DNA of 35,188 bases from assembly GCA_934378145.1 (NCBI GenBank), contig CAKXXW010000017.1:1-35188 (forward strand), written 5' to 3'. Every line of letters starts with the position of its first letter. Within the stretch, counting starts at the first letter, position 1. Shown piece by piece: positions 1 to 7,698 of this stretch. The position numbers were made by a program, and so were the translations under genes. The notes beneath the pieces were generated by a model that did no database searches, was not told the origin of the DNA, and was given only the letters and a program-made list of their open reading frames with translations. The DNA comes from an uncultured Eubacteriales bacterium. Lineage in GTDB: Bacteria; Bacillota; Clostridia; Oscillospirales; CAG-272.

Positions 1-77
1 CGAGTTGGCAGAGGCTCAACGTGAGCACAAGAAAGGATTGAAAAGTTCAAATTTATTCATTCTTTCTCCGCCACAAA
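1..77 (+). repeat. 77-bp direct repeat, left copy (attP side)
   Basis: Bases 1-77 are identical to 33091-33167, and the two copies diverge at the next base (T versus A). The repeat covers integrase codons and ends in CTTTCTCCGCCACAAA, which matches the acceptor end of a bacterial tRNA-Ser plus CCA. An exact 77-base match starting at the window edge is also what an assembly graph with k = 77 leaves at a branch, which would place both attP and attR in the same read set. Confidence 0.9.
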
Positions 78-160
78 TGAATAATCCGAACACCATTGTA
101 TTCGTGAAAGTGGATTATTGGGGTGTTTGGGTTGTCAACAAAATATCGGGCAGGAACTAA
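1..160 (+). CDS. Serine integrase, 3' end in the excised (attP) form; 5' truncated by window edge
   Basis: The reading frame starts at base 2, continues the integrase frame seen at 33092, crosses the att core and stops at TAA 158-160. The first 25 codons equal the integrase ending in SPPQ. The next 27 codons are specific to this junction and include the stretch VFVKVDYWGVWV. Joined to 31670-33167 this gives a 526-residue integrase, against 561 residues in the integrated form. It is the alternative 3' end of the gene at 31670, not necessarily a second gene. A second, tandem prophage copy would look the same here. Confidence 0.75.
   Translation, partial: ELAEAQREHKKGLKSSNLFILSPPQMNNPNTIVFVKVDYWGVWVVNKISGRN
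53..84. other. Putative attP core with inverted repeat
   Basis: The perfect 9-bp arms TTATTCATT (53-61) and AATGAATAA (76-84) flank the tRNA-Ser-like CTTTCTCCGCCACA. Large serine integrases bind imperfect inverted repeats around a 2-bp crossover. Crossover must lie at or before base 77, where attP and attR diverge. The right arm is only partly kept in attR. The exact crossover dinucleotide cannot be fixed without attL or attB. Confidence 0.5.
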
Positions 161-186
161 AATGTTTCTGCCCGATATTCTTTTTC
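142..186 (+). terminator. Rho-independent terminator of the integrase (excised form)
   Basis: A perfect 12-bp stem, AATATCGGGCAG (142-153) with CTGCCCGATATT (168-179), is followed by a T-rich tract (181-185). The left arm overlaps the integrase stop codon. In the circular form it would separate integrase transcription from the late operon that starts near 590. Confidence 0.88.
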
Positions 187-190
187 TGTA

Positions 191-345
191 TTATTCTGTG
201 GGCATTGAGAGCGCATCGTGGGATACGCGAAATTCGAGGAGATCAATCAAATAAGACGGGCAATTACTTTTACCGCCTTCCCAGTTTTCAATAGATCTGA
301 CGGGGATATCGTCAATAGAATTGCAAAAAATATTTTCATTTTCTC
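191..345 (-). pseudogene. XRE-family HTH regulator remnant
   Basis: The reverse strand between about 345 and the TAA at 191-193 encodes a fragment containing IPVRSIENWEGGK followed by PSYLIDLLEFRV. This is the usual end of short XRE-type regulators (RTIENWE-GK-PP-YV-LI). No start codon is present in frame: an upstream TAA lies only a few codons before the conserved part. It looks like the 3' half of a helix-turn-helix gene whose front was lost, perhaps by recombination near the left end. There is no evidence that it is expressed. Confidence 0.6.
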
Positions 346-384
346 GTGTTTATCTCTACTGAAAAAGTAAATTTTTATTGTTAA

Positions 385-419
385 TATACAGTATGTTTGT
401 TTAAGAAAAGTACTGTATA
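385..419. repeat. Inverted repeat, operator-like
   Basis: TATACAGTA (385-393) and TACTGTATA (411-419) form a perfect 9-bp inverted repeat with a 17-base spacer, in an AT-rich non-coding region. It could be a regulator-binding site. The protein that would bind is unknown. Confidence 0.4.
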
Positions 420-504
420 ACCTTCTCGCCTCCCCCTGACATCCATTCTCCTCGAAAACTATGTCAACCGTTTTTTATCGAATTTACAGTTTGTTCATAA
501 AAAT

Positions 505-552
505 GGGACGGTTTGGGACACTTTGGTACACTTTGGGACAGTTTGGTACATT
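505..552 (+). repeat. 10-bp tandem repeat array upstream of the terminase
   Basis: Four and a half copies of a 10-bp unit (consensus GGKACASTTT) run head to tail: GGGACGGTTT, GGGACACTTT, GGTACACTTT, GGGACAGTTT, then GGTACATT. A 10-bp period places each copy on the same DNA face. The site lies about 130 bp before the small terminase gene, so a packaging (cos/pac) recognition array is the favoured reading; a regulator-binding array is the alternative. Confidence 0.6.
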
Positions 553-585
553 GCGTACTCCGCAAAAGTGTGATATAGTTATAAT
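551..585 (+). promoter_or_regulatory. Probable late promoter (extended -10)
   Basis: An extended -10 element, TGaTATAGT (571-579), lies 17 bp after a weak -35 (TTGCGT, 551-556). An overlapping TATAAT occurs at 580-585. The -35 is poor, which would fit a promoter needing an activator such as the RinA/ArpU-like protein at 20481. It would drive the leader and terminase operon. Confidence 0.5.
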
Positions 586-586
586 G

Positions 587-650
587 ACCTGTTTTAGGCA
601 GGTACGAAAAAAGTGAATAGAGGCATCGGGTAGGACCCGGTGCCTTTTTT
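587..650 (+). terminator. Leader hairpin and attenuator-like terminator before the terminase
   Basis: A first hairpin (ACCTG/CAGGT, 587-603) is followed by a strong terminator: AGGCA-CGGGT pairing with ACCCG-TGCCT at 621-644, then six T (645-650). It sits between the promoter and the terminase ribosome site. It would produce a short RNA of about 60 nt unless transcription is anti-terminated. Confidence 0.7.
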
Positions 651-680
651 CATGCCCGAAAGGAGGAGCGGCGATCGTAT

Positions 681-1151
681 ATGGCAAAACTGACAATGTC
701 GGATCGCAAAAGGATCATTGCAGAGTACAGTACCGGCGAATATACAAAAACCGCCCTTGCAAAAAAATATGGTTGTTCGCCACAGGCTATTGCAGATGTC
801 ATCAAACGCGATCCCGACTACTTACAAAAACTTGAGGAAAGAAAAAAAGAGGTTGAGAAAGATTTGTCCGACCGGGTAATGGCTGGCCTTGGCGCGCAGA
901 CTTCGGACCTCCTTGATGTAAGCCGAAGGGCTGTCAAAAGATTGCAGGAAGCAATGGATACCGCAAGTGTAAGAGATGCCGCCGGAGCGCTAAAGATAGC
1001 CTATGATGCTTTAATGAGTACGCTCGATCGACATGATGCCGCGAGGATTGCCGTACATGGAGAGCCGGTTCAACTGCATATCACCGTCGCGGATTGTTCC
1101 GGGAGTGGTGCCGAACATGGTACTGATCAGAACGGCGAGGTACACGGTTAA
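681..1151 (+). CDS. Terminase small subunit (TerS)
   Basis: This 156-residue protein starts at an ATG behind GAAAGGAGGAG. Residues 5-45 form a helix-turn-helix of the kind used by small terminases to bind the packaging site (DRKRIIAEYSTGEYTK, then ALAKKYGCSPQAIADVI). The rest is predicted helical (roughly 45-125), as expected for the oligomerising core, and the tail is short and polar. It is the first gene of the late operon, and its stop TAA overlaps the ATG of the large subunit (TAATG), so translation is coupled. It would recognise phage DNA, possibly the 10-bp repeats just upstream, and hand it to the large subunit. Identification rests on the HTH, size and position. Confidence 0.82.
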   Translation: MAKLTMSDRKRIIAEYSTGEYTKTALAKKYGCSPQAIADVIKRDPDYLQKLEERKKEVEKDLSDRVMAGLGAQTSDLLDVSRRAVKRLQEAMDTASVRDAAGALKIAYDALMSTLDRHDAARIAVHGEPVQLHITVADCSGSGAEHGTDQNGEVHG

Positions 1152-2458
1152 TGTACGCTTCTTTCACATTTCCAATCCAGTACGCACCATTACTTGATCC
1201 TGCGGTGCATGAGATTGTAGAGCCGTCTGGGCGTTGTTCGGCAAAAACAACATCCAACAGTGCACTCGGCATCACTTTAATGATGCAGGACGGGCGCAAT
1301 AACGGATGGTACTGCCGGGCGGAAAGTGGAGACATACGATCGACTGTCTTTGCAGACATGATCAGCACCATACAGATGATGGGGCTTGAGCGCTTCTTCT
1401 CGTGGAAAATGTCCCCGTTTGAAATCAAATGTATGCTTACTGGTGCAGTATGTTATTTCAGTGGCATCAATGGCAAAACCGACGATGATCTGACCTCGAC
1501 AAAGGGCTTTACACCACGTGGTAAAACGCTCGGATTCTGCATACTGGACGAAGCGGACGGCATCAAGCATTACAATCACATTACTGCCTGGCAGTCAACT
1601 GCAGCACGTTTTTTGCTACCAGAAGCAAAGGTAATTTATGCGTACAATCCTCCGATCACGAGAAGTCACTGGGCACATCGTTTCTTCGGCGACAAGATCA
1701 AAAACGGCGCCACACGAATATACGCTACCTGGGAAGACATCCGAGGACTACTCTCCGATCGTGTCGTTTCGGACATCCTAAAGTTCAAACGAGACGATCC
1801 TGAATACTACAAGTTTTGGTATCTCGGCGAAACTGTGGATATCCGCGGGCTTGTGTATCCTCAATTTTCCCGGCAAAAGCACGTCATCAACATCTTTGAT
1901 TATCTGCGGTCGCACCCTATGGATGCGGTCGCAGAACTCATTCTCGGGCTGGACGAAGGAACTGTCAATGACAGCACGTGTGTAACGGCGCTCGCAGTCA
2001 TGCGCTCCGGCATAGCAATCGTGCTCGACTGCCTGGAGATCGACCCGCTCAAAATCGGGCAACAGTCGCCGGCGCAAGTCAGCAGGCAGTTATCCGCTTT
2101 TGTTGCATCGTTGCTGTCTCGCTTTCCGTTTATCCGAATGATTCGTAGGCGCTGGATCTTTGAGTGTGCAGAAGGTGGGCAAATGCTCCGATTGCAGTTC
2201 ACACATGATTCCGGCGAAGAAACATATCTCGTACGGCAAAAAAGTATTATGGGGGATGTAAAACGCGTCCGATCCATGCTTTCAGAAGGAATTCTCTTCT
2301 TTCATACTGCTGAAAACACAAACACAATTCAGTTGATAGAGGACATCGAAAACTATGTGTTCGACGAAAAGAACGGCGGCATCAAGAAACAGCAACGAGA
2401 TGACACAATCGATTCGCTCGAATACGCGACAAAACTGTACTACAATGAGCCGGTATAA
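1151..2458 (+). CDS. Terminase large subunit (TerL)
   Basis: This 435-residue packaging ATPase-nuclease is of the Terminase_3 type. The N-terminal ATPase has a Walker A-like loop at residues 27-34 (GRCSAKTT), a Walker B at 129-136 (FCILDEAD) with the catalytic Glu, and a coupling motif at about 164-168 (YAYNPP). The C-terminal RNase H-like nuclease shows the first acidic residue in LGLDEGTVND (about 266-275) and a late acidic pair in DDTIDSLEYA. The Walker A differs from the common GRGSGKS form, with Cys and Ala replacing Gly. It pumps DNA into the prohead through the portal and cuts the genome. It overlaps the TerS stop codon and precedes the portal gene. Confidence 0.93.
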   Translation: MYASFTFPIQYAPLLDPAVHEIVEPSGRCSAKTTSNSALGITLMMQDGRNNGWYCRAESGDIRSTVFADMISTIQMMGLERFFSWKMSPFEIKCMLTGAVCYFSGINGKTDDDLTSTKGFTPRGKTLGFCILDEADGIKHYNHITAWQSTAARFLLPEAKVIYAYNPPITRSHWAHRFFGDKIKNGATRIYATWEDIRGLLSDRVVSDILKFKRDDPEYYKFWYLGETVDIRGLVYPQFSRQKHVINIFDYLRSHPMDAVAELILGLDEGTVNDSTCVTALAVMRSGIAIVLDCLEIDPLKIGQQSPAQVSRQLSAFVASLLSRFPFIRMIRRRWIFECAEGGQMLRLQFTHDSGEETYLVRQKSIMGDVKRVRSMLSEGILFFHTAENTNTIQLIEDIENYVFDEKNGGIKKQQRDDTIDSLEYATKLYYNEPV

Positions 2459-2479
2459 GCCGGCGGAAAGGTAAAAAGC

Positions 2480-4120
2480 ATGAATGCTATGCCAACAACG
2501 GCACTCACGAATGCGCCGAGCCGTAAAATTTTCGCCCCGATGTTCCGCGCGCGCTGGCAGAATATGCAGAACATTGTCACAGACAGCGTGATTGTCTCGC
2601 TGGTTCCTGCACAGTATGCGACGTACTACTCCGCCTACATCGTACAATGGCTCCAATGGGCGCGCGGATTTGTGCCGCAACTCCACAGGCAGGATTTCTT
2701 CTCAACGGGTGTGGGAACAATGATCTGCGATCTTTTCGCAAAAGAGTGTATGTCCGGCGGGTATCGGCTGGAATCCGAAGATGCCGAAACAAAATCGTTT
2801 GCGGAAAACTGGTGCAAGGACGATCTCAATAATGTGCTGAACAAAATGTTCTGGCTCGCAAATGCCGGGGGAAATGCAATCCTCGTACTGACGCCGGTTG
2901 ACGGTGCATTATATCCTGCTGTTTATCCTGTTGATCGCGCCTTTTTCGTTGTCGGACGCACAGGAGCCATCACGGATATTATGATTCTGAACCGCTTCGT
3001 CGCCGGAGAACTGTCCTATTACGCAAAAGAGATTCGCACGATTCGAAACGGAAAACCTTACTGGCGCGTCGAACTGTCCGATGGAACGATAGCAACATCT
3101 CCGGCATGGGGCAATGTTCCACTCGAGCGAATGCCGGAAGCAGTTGTCACACAATGGAAATATTGCTACGGTGATATCTTGCCAGGTGTGTGGTATGAGA
3201 TGCCCGAACGGATGAGGAACATTGGCTGTTATAACGTAAAAAACAAAGCGGTGGCATCCGCTATCATGGATATGCCCGGATATAGTGACAGCACTCTTCA
3301 TACCGCCCTTGACATTCTCTATTCGATTGACTACAACTACACGCAAGCACAGGTAGATCAGTACCTTGGTCGCGGTCGTGTGCTTGTGCCTAAGCAATTC
3401 GATAGACCGTCCCGGATTACATTGGCGAGCGGTGAAGTTATCACAATGTGCGACGGTCGCACTTTTCAAGAAGCACTCGAAACCGTGCCGGAAAAACTTG
3501 AAGATACATTTTTCACCCAAGTCGGAGACGGTAGTGTTGAGGGAAAAGACAGTGCGCCAACCTTTATTCAGCCGGGGCTCCGAGGAGATGAAAGAAAACT
3601 TATCCGTGACGGTGATCTTGAATTTCTCGCGGCAAAAGTGGGGCTTTCCGCGTCCTCGCTCGCATCTCATCTTGCCGGTGGAGGATCTGCAAAGACGGAT
3701 GATGAGATCAACGCCGAGCAATCCACGACGGAAAAGAGTGTCGGAAACAAACGTCAGCTTGCCGCCCGGGCGATTAATGCTATGTTGAACGATGTCGCAT
3801 ATTTCTATGGGCTTCCCGGAAAGATTGAAATTCAATGGGGGCGGTCTACCGGTAACAGCGCACGCGAAAACACGGAATTGATGAGTGATTACCAAGCACA
3901 CACCCTGTCTCTTTTGGATTACATAAAGATGCGCTATCCCGATTTGACCGAAGAAGCCGCAAAACAACGCGCAGAAGATGCGGAAGCCTACTGGAAACAA
4001 AAAGAGGAGGTGCCTTACAATGATTCCGATTACTTCAAGAGCAGCGAAGAGGAATCCGCTGAACCGTCAGACTATTGCAACGGAAACGGCAGAGGCACGG
4101 ATACGGAGGGCGGTATATGA
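2480..4120 (+). CDS. Portal protein
   Basis: This 546-residue protein begins at an ATG behind GAAAGG. Position (directly after TerL), length and sequence style fit a SPP1-type portal. It has an N-terminal region around residues 60-110 (QDFFSTGVGTMICDLFAKEC), a central part rich in beta structure, and a long C-terminal region ending in an acidic, low-complexity tail. Portals form a 12-subunit ring at one capsid vertex, dock the terminase, and later bind the neck proteins. The last 101 bases are read in another frame by the minor head gene, an overlap that keeps the two products coupled. Confidence 0.88.
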   Translation: MNAMPTTALTNAPSRKIFAPMFRARWQNMQNIVTDSVIVSLVPAQYATYYSAYIVQWLQWARGFVPQLHRQDFFSTGVGTMICDLFAKECMSGGYRLESEDAETKSFAENWCKDDLNNVLNKMFWLANAGGNAILVLTPVDGALYPAVYPVDRAFFVVGRTGAITDIMILNRFVAGELSYYAKEIRTIRNGKPYWRVELSDGTIATSPAWGNVPLERMPEAVVTQWKYCYGDILPGVWYEMPERMRNIGCYNVKNKAVASAIMDMPGYSDSTLHTALDILYSIDYNYTQAQVDQYLGRGRVLVPKQFDRPSRITLASGEVITMCDGRTFQEALETVPEKLEDTFFTQVGDGSVEGKDSAPTFIQPGLRGDERKLIRDGDLEFLAAKVGLSASSLASHLAGGGSAKTDDEINAEQSTTEKSVGNKRQLAARAINAMLNDVAYFYGLPGKIEIQWGRSTGNSARENTELMSDYQAHTLSLLDYIKMRYPDLTEEAAKQRAEDAEAYWKQKEEVPYNDSDYFKSSEEESAEPSDYCNGNGRGTDTEGGI

Positions 4121-5084
4121 GGGTTACCTTACGACGCGTCCGAGAACCGCCTTGAATCAAACCATTCGCCGGATCATTTCCGATTGCATTCGTGATATTA
4201 CCATTACGGATCTGCAGAGAGCGGCGGAAGAAAGCCTGTGGCGGTTCTATCACCGGCAATACGCAATTCTGTCTATGCAGATAAACGGTGAACGGCTGTT
4301 GTTTCTATGGGCGCTCCTGCGTCTCCGCGACGGTTCAAGCGCGCTTGTGCCCAAGACTTATACGGTACAAATGGCGAAAAGGTATGTGATCTATCGCGGA
4401 TATGACGAAGCGAAACTGTACGGCACTCCCATGAAGCTATATGCCAAGGACTACGCTGATAAAGTGATGAAACCGATCGTTGACCGTTTATGTGAGGATT
4501 ACGCACGCGATCCGGGCGACATATCTGGAAGAAACTCACTTCGCAATCGAGCTGAAATGGAAGCCAGGTACGACGATCACCTTCAACAAATATCCGACTT
4601 GCGAAATACCGGAACACGCCTTGTGATTGCGTCCAGCCACGTGGATTGTTCGGAACGATGTCGCCCCTGGCAGGGGCGTGTTTATTCGCTAGACGGGACA
4701 TCCGGCACAACGGACGACGGGCGCAGATATATACCACTTGAAAATGCGACGGATGTCTATTACACAACCCGTGCAGGAAAGACCTACAAGAACGGTCTGC
4801 TTGGGTTTAATTGCCGTCATTACCTTATAGCATACGAATCCGGCTATCATCAGCCAATTGCAGCACCTGCGGTTGAGCGACGCGAGTACGCAATTACACA
4901 GCGGCAACGAGCCATGGAACGCCACGTGCGAGATTGGACGACCAGAGCCCTATATGCAAAGGGGGTTGATCCGAACACCTACAAATACGCCAAGGAGAAA
5001 GCCAAGGCATGGAATGATGCCTACATTGCTTTTTCCAAAAGGAACGGAAGGGCTTACTACCCGAGCCGCACAAAAATTTTATAA
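4020..5084 (+). CDS. Minor head protein (Mu F / SPP1 gp7-like)
   Basis: The ATG at 4020 was chosen because AAAGAGGAGG lies 9 bases before it; an earlier in-frame start at 3978 has no good site. The product has 354 residues. The C-terminal half carries the signature of phage minor capsid proteins: HVDCSERCRPWQGRVYS, then a loop with YYTTRAGKTYKNG, then GLLGFNCRHYLIAYESG. The conserved Cys residues and the Cys-Arg-His may bind metal. Members of this family enter the prohead in few copies and may be ejected with DNA. In other phages the family is often fused to toxin domains; here it has none, and a free papain-fold toxin-like gene sits downstream at 10542. Confidence 0.85.
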   Translation: MIPITSRAAKRNPLNRQTIATETAEARIRRAVYEGYLTTRPRTALNQTIRRIISDCIRDITITDLQRAAEESLWRFYHRQYAILSMQINGERLLFLWALLRLRDGSSALVPKTYTVQMAKRYVIYRGYDEAKLYGTPMKLYAKDYADKVMKPIVDRLCEDYARDPGDISGRNSLRNRAEMEARYDDHLQQISDLRNTGTRLVIASSHVDCSERCRPWQGRVYSLDGTSGTTDDGRRYIPLENATDVYYTTRAGKTYKNGLLGFNCRHYLIAYESGYHQPIAAPAVERREYAITQRQRAMERHVRDWTTRALYAKGVDPNTYKYAKEKAKAWNDAYIAFSKRNGRAYYPSRTKIL

Positions 5085-5146
5085 AGGAAGCAGAGCGCTA
5101 ATCCCTGCTTTTTTTATACCCAAACGACCCGAAGGAGGGATACAAA

Positions 5147-5566
5147 ATGTTTTTTAAAAAAAGAAAAAAGGAGGAACAGGCCATGGCAACCGAAGAAAAA
5201 AAGAAGTTCGAGGAAACCAAAAAACCGCTTGCTGAGGAAGAGGAGATTACCGACGAGGAGGAAAAGGAAGCTGAACCCGAAACAGACAAACAGATCGGGG
5301 ACGAAGGAAATTCCGAACCCGACGCCGCCTCGGATGGTGACGAAGAAGTCGGCGAAGACGAAGAAAGCGACGATGGCGACGAAGAGGAGCACAAAGGCGG
5401 CATCGACCCGGAGTATATCGCTAATATCGTTCGTGAAGTCGTCCGTGAAGAGGTCAAGTCAGCGGTCGAACAAGCGATTTCCGATCTGAAATCCCGCGAA
5501 CCAAAGCCCGCAGAAGCGGACGAGCAGAGCCGTCTTAACAAAGCGGCATCCATTTTCAACAACTAA
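5147..5566 (+). CDS. Scaffold-like acidic protein with two candidate starts
   Basis: This 139-residue protein lies between the minor head and capsid genes, the usual place of a scaffold. It begins with a basic stretch (FFKKRKKE), has a very acidic low-complexity middle (about 30-85, mostly Glu and Asp), and ends in a predicted amphipathic helix (IANIVREVVREEVKSAVEQ) and a polar tail. Two starts have strong sites: ATG 5147 behind GAAGGAGGG, and ATG 5183 behind AAAGGAGG, which removes 12 residues including the basic patch. Two products, one with and one without the basic head, are possible. No sequence motif proves a scaffold role. Confidence 0.7.
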   Translation: MFFKKRKKEEQAMATEEKKKFEETKKPLAEEEEITDEEEKEAEPETDKQIGDEGNSEPDAASDGDEEVGEDEESDDGDEEEHKGGIDPEYIANIVREVVREEVKSAVEQAISDLKSREPKPAEADEQSRLNKAASIFNN

Positions 5567-5602
5567 ATCAAAAAAGCAAAAACATAAAAGGAGACAAAAA
5601 CA

Positions 5603-7153
5603 ATGGCAAAAGTTATTTCCACTTATGGCGTAGGCACAAAATTCGTGACCTCCGCACTCATGGGTCTCGGTGCAACCGAGCAGGCACCCAACGGCAGATT
5701 CGCGATTGACGGCTCCCTCGTCAACGTCGAGATGTCCCGTGTCATCGCGGAAGCAATCTATATCAAGGAGATTTTCCGAGATGGGCAGTCCGTATCTGGC
5801 AGATACACAACGGATCTTGCCAAAGGAGGCGCCGTGCGCGTACCGCTCGCAACGCCCTTCCCCTTCACTTCCCGCACCATCTCCTTTGGCGGTCGCGCCG
5901 GCACTCCCGGAAACGCCGGTGTCATCAACTCGAATGCGCCGATGATGACCGCCGATGACGAATTTCTGGTGTACTTAAACCAGGTCAACGACCAGCCGAT
6001 TCTGTTCCCGGACATGAAGAAAGAGCTCATGCCGCTCGACACCGTTGCGCGGAAAATCAATTCCTACGCGGACCGTGTCACAATGGACAGAAGCGCGTCC
6101 ACCCTCGCTGAAATCATCGGTTATGCGTATTTCCGTGCCATGAACGATGGTGAAAACCTCGTGAATCACGGTGATCTCACCGAAAAAAACGCATATGCAA
6201 CGCTCATCGCCAAACTCAACGGCAAAATGGACGACGGCGACCAAGTAACAGGTGCATTTACCTTCCCGACCGAAGGCAGAACGATCATCGGGCGTTCGGA
6301 ATTCATCAACAACATCTTCAACCTCAACTCCGGGCTGGTTGTCCTTGGCGGCGATCTGGCACAGGAGATGCTCAAGAATTACGACCTGGATGCTGCCATG
6401 TCCGAGCGTGATTATGTCGGGGCAAACTACAGAGGCAACTCCGGCAACTTCAACTTTGTCATGGCGAATTCCGTGATCTGGTCGCTTGCGGAAATGTACC
6501 TCGGGCTCCCTGCGGGTGCGCTGAACAATGTCGATGCTATCGCGGTATCGTTCGATGCAACCGCTATGGCACGTGGCGTTGACCTCGGTGTCAAAGTCAT
6601 TGATGCGCAGCCCACCCGCGGCGCTCTCGCGCAGCCTCTCAATATGTGGGGACATGAAGCATTCCGTAAGTCGTTTGTCATCGGCGACAGCACGCTGACC
6701 ACGACCTACCTCAATACGACGCTCGGGCTTTCCGATTCTACGCGTCTGCGTCCGATTGCTCCGTTCATGAAGTACGACGCGCAGGGCGTGGCAGATCCTA
6801 TCGCTGAACCCGTGTACGATCAGAACGGCGTTGTCAACGGGTACAAGCCCAAGGCATTCGTCATCAAGCCGAACGCCGACAACATTCAGTCCGGCATTCC
6901 GCGCGTGTACTCTTTGACGTCGGACACGCCTTCCGGCGCGGTGGCTTCCGGCACAAAAGTGAAACTCTCCACGCCGACCGCCGACGCGAAGATCTACTAC
7001 ACGACCGACGGCACCGATCCGACGACCGCATCCACGGCTTACACCTCTGCGGGCATCACCATTTCCGCCGCAACCGACATCAAGGCAATCGCGGTGAAGC
7101 AGGGGTCCATTCCCTCGCCGATTCTCGCGCTTTCCTACACTATTCAGGCATAA
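5603..7153 (+). CDS. Major capsid protein with C-terminal Ig-like / CHB_HEX_C-like domain
   Basis: This 516-residue protein follows the scaffold and has a strong site (AAAAGGAGAC). Length, position and an E-loop-like N-terminal region suggest an HK97-fold capsid protein over about residues 1-430. From about residue 440 a separate beta domain follows (IYYTTDGTDPTTAS, then IKAIAVKQGSIPSP). This matches the chitobiase/beta-hexosaminidase C-terminal type repeat often added to surface proteins. The domain probably projects from the capsid as a decoration that touches carbohydrate or stabilises the shell. The gene is GC-rich with strongly biased codons, as expected for a highly made protein. Confidence 0.88.
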   Translation: MAKVISTYGVGTKFVTSALMGLGATEQAPNGRFAIDGSLVNVEMSRVIAEAIYIKEIFRDGQSVSGRYTTDLAKGGAVRVPLATPFPFTSRTISFGGRAGTPGNAGVINSNAPMMTADDEFLVYLNQVNDQPILFPDMKKELMPLDTVARKINSYADRVTMDRSASTLAEIIGYAYFRAMNDGENLVNHGDLTEKNAYATLIAKLNGKMDDGDQVTGAFTFPTEGRTIIGRSEFINNIFNLNSGLVVLGGDLAQEMLKNYDLDAAMSERDYVGANYRGNSGNFNFVMANSVIWSLAEMYLGLPAGALNNVDAIAVSFDATAMARGVDLGVKVIDAQPTRGALAQPLNMWGHEAFRKSFVIGDSTLTTTYLNTTLGLSDSTRLRPIAPFMKYDAQGVADPIAEPVYDQNGVVNGYKPKAFVIKPNADNIQSGIPRVYSLTSDTPSGAVASGTKVKLSTPTADAKIYYTTDGTDPTTASTAYTSAGITISAATDIKAIAVKQGSIPSPILALSYTIQA

Positions 7154-7259
7154 CCAAAAGGAGGGGAGACGGCTTTCGTCTCCTCTCCGATTTTACGGCT
7201 TTTACAGATTTTCGGGGGTGCAATTCCACCGGGAGCCAAAAGACAGGAGGAAAAATACA

Positions 7260-7694
7260 ATGGCAGATGTGATGCGATATCCATACAGTGATGATCTCAT
7301 GCGTTTTGATGAAGAATCGAGACAGTATGTGATAACAGAAGAAGGTTTGCGGAGAAACGGTTGCGAACTCCGCGCTAACCTTGCAGATACGGTAACGACA
7401 AGTGCCGATCTTATCATCGACGCATTCCTACACGGCGTATCGGAGGTGATCTACGCCTATATCCATGATTTCAATGTCGACAATGAAATTCAGGATGCTG
7501 TTATCTCCACCGTACCGGGTATGAGGAATGTCATTTACCGCGCTCTGTGCGCTCAGGGCAAATATACCTATCTGAACGGTGCCCTTGAATACAGCGCAAA
7601 AAAGGAAGAACAGGAGATGGCAGTGTCCCCGGTGGCAAAAGCAATTTTGAAGAATTCCGGGATTCTTTATACAGGGAACCTGTGCAGATGGTGA
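7260..7694 (+). CDS. Probable head-tail connector protein
   Basis: The ATG at 7260 follows ACAGGAGGAAAAA; the longer frame from 7218 lacks a site. The 144-residue product is mostly predicted helix, with acidic and hydrophobic stretches (ADLIIDAFLHGVSEVIYAYI). It is the first gene after the capsid gene, where phages of this type place the connector that seals the portal after packaging. Its C-terminus (ILKNSGILYTGNLCRW) is distinctive. Assignment is by position and fold style only. Confidence 0.6.
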   Translation: MADVMRYPYSDDLMRFDEESRQYVITEEGLRRNGCELRANLADTVTTSADLIIDAFLHGVSEVIYAYIHDFNVDNEIQDAVISTVPGMRNVIYRALCAQGKYTYLNGALEYSAKKEEQEMAVSPVAKAILKNSGILYTGNLCRW

Positions 7695-7698
7695 GGTG

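Noticed and set aside
2909..4000. 363-residue minus-strand ORF over the portal gene
   Set aside because: Shadow of the portal coding frame; no start signal and implausible composition.
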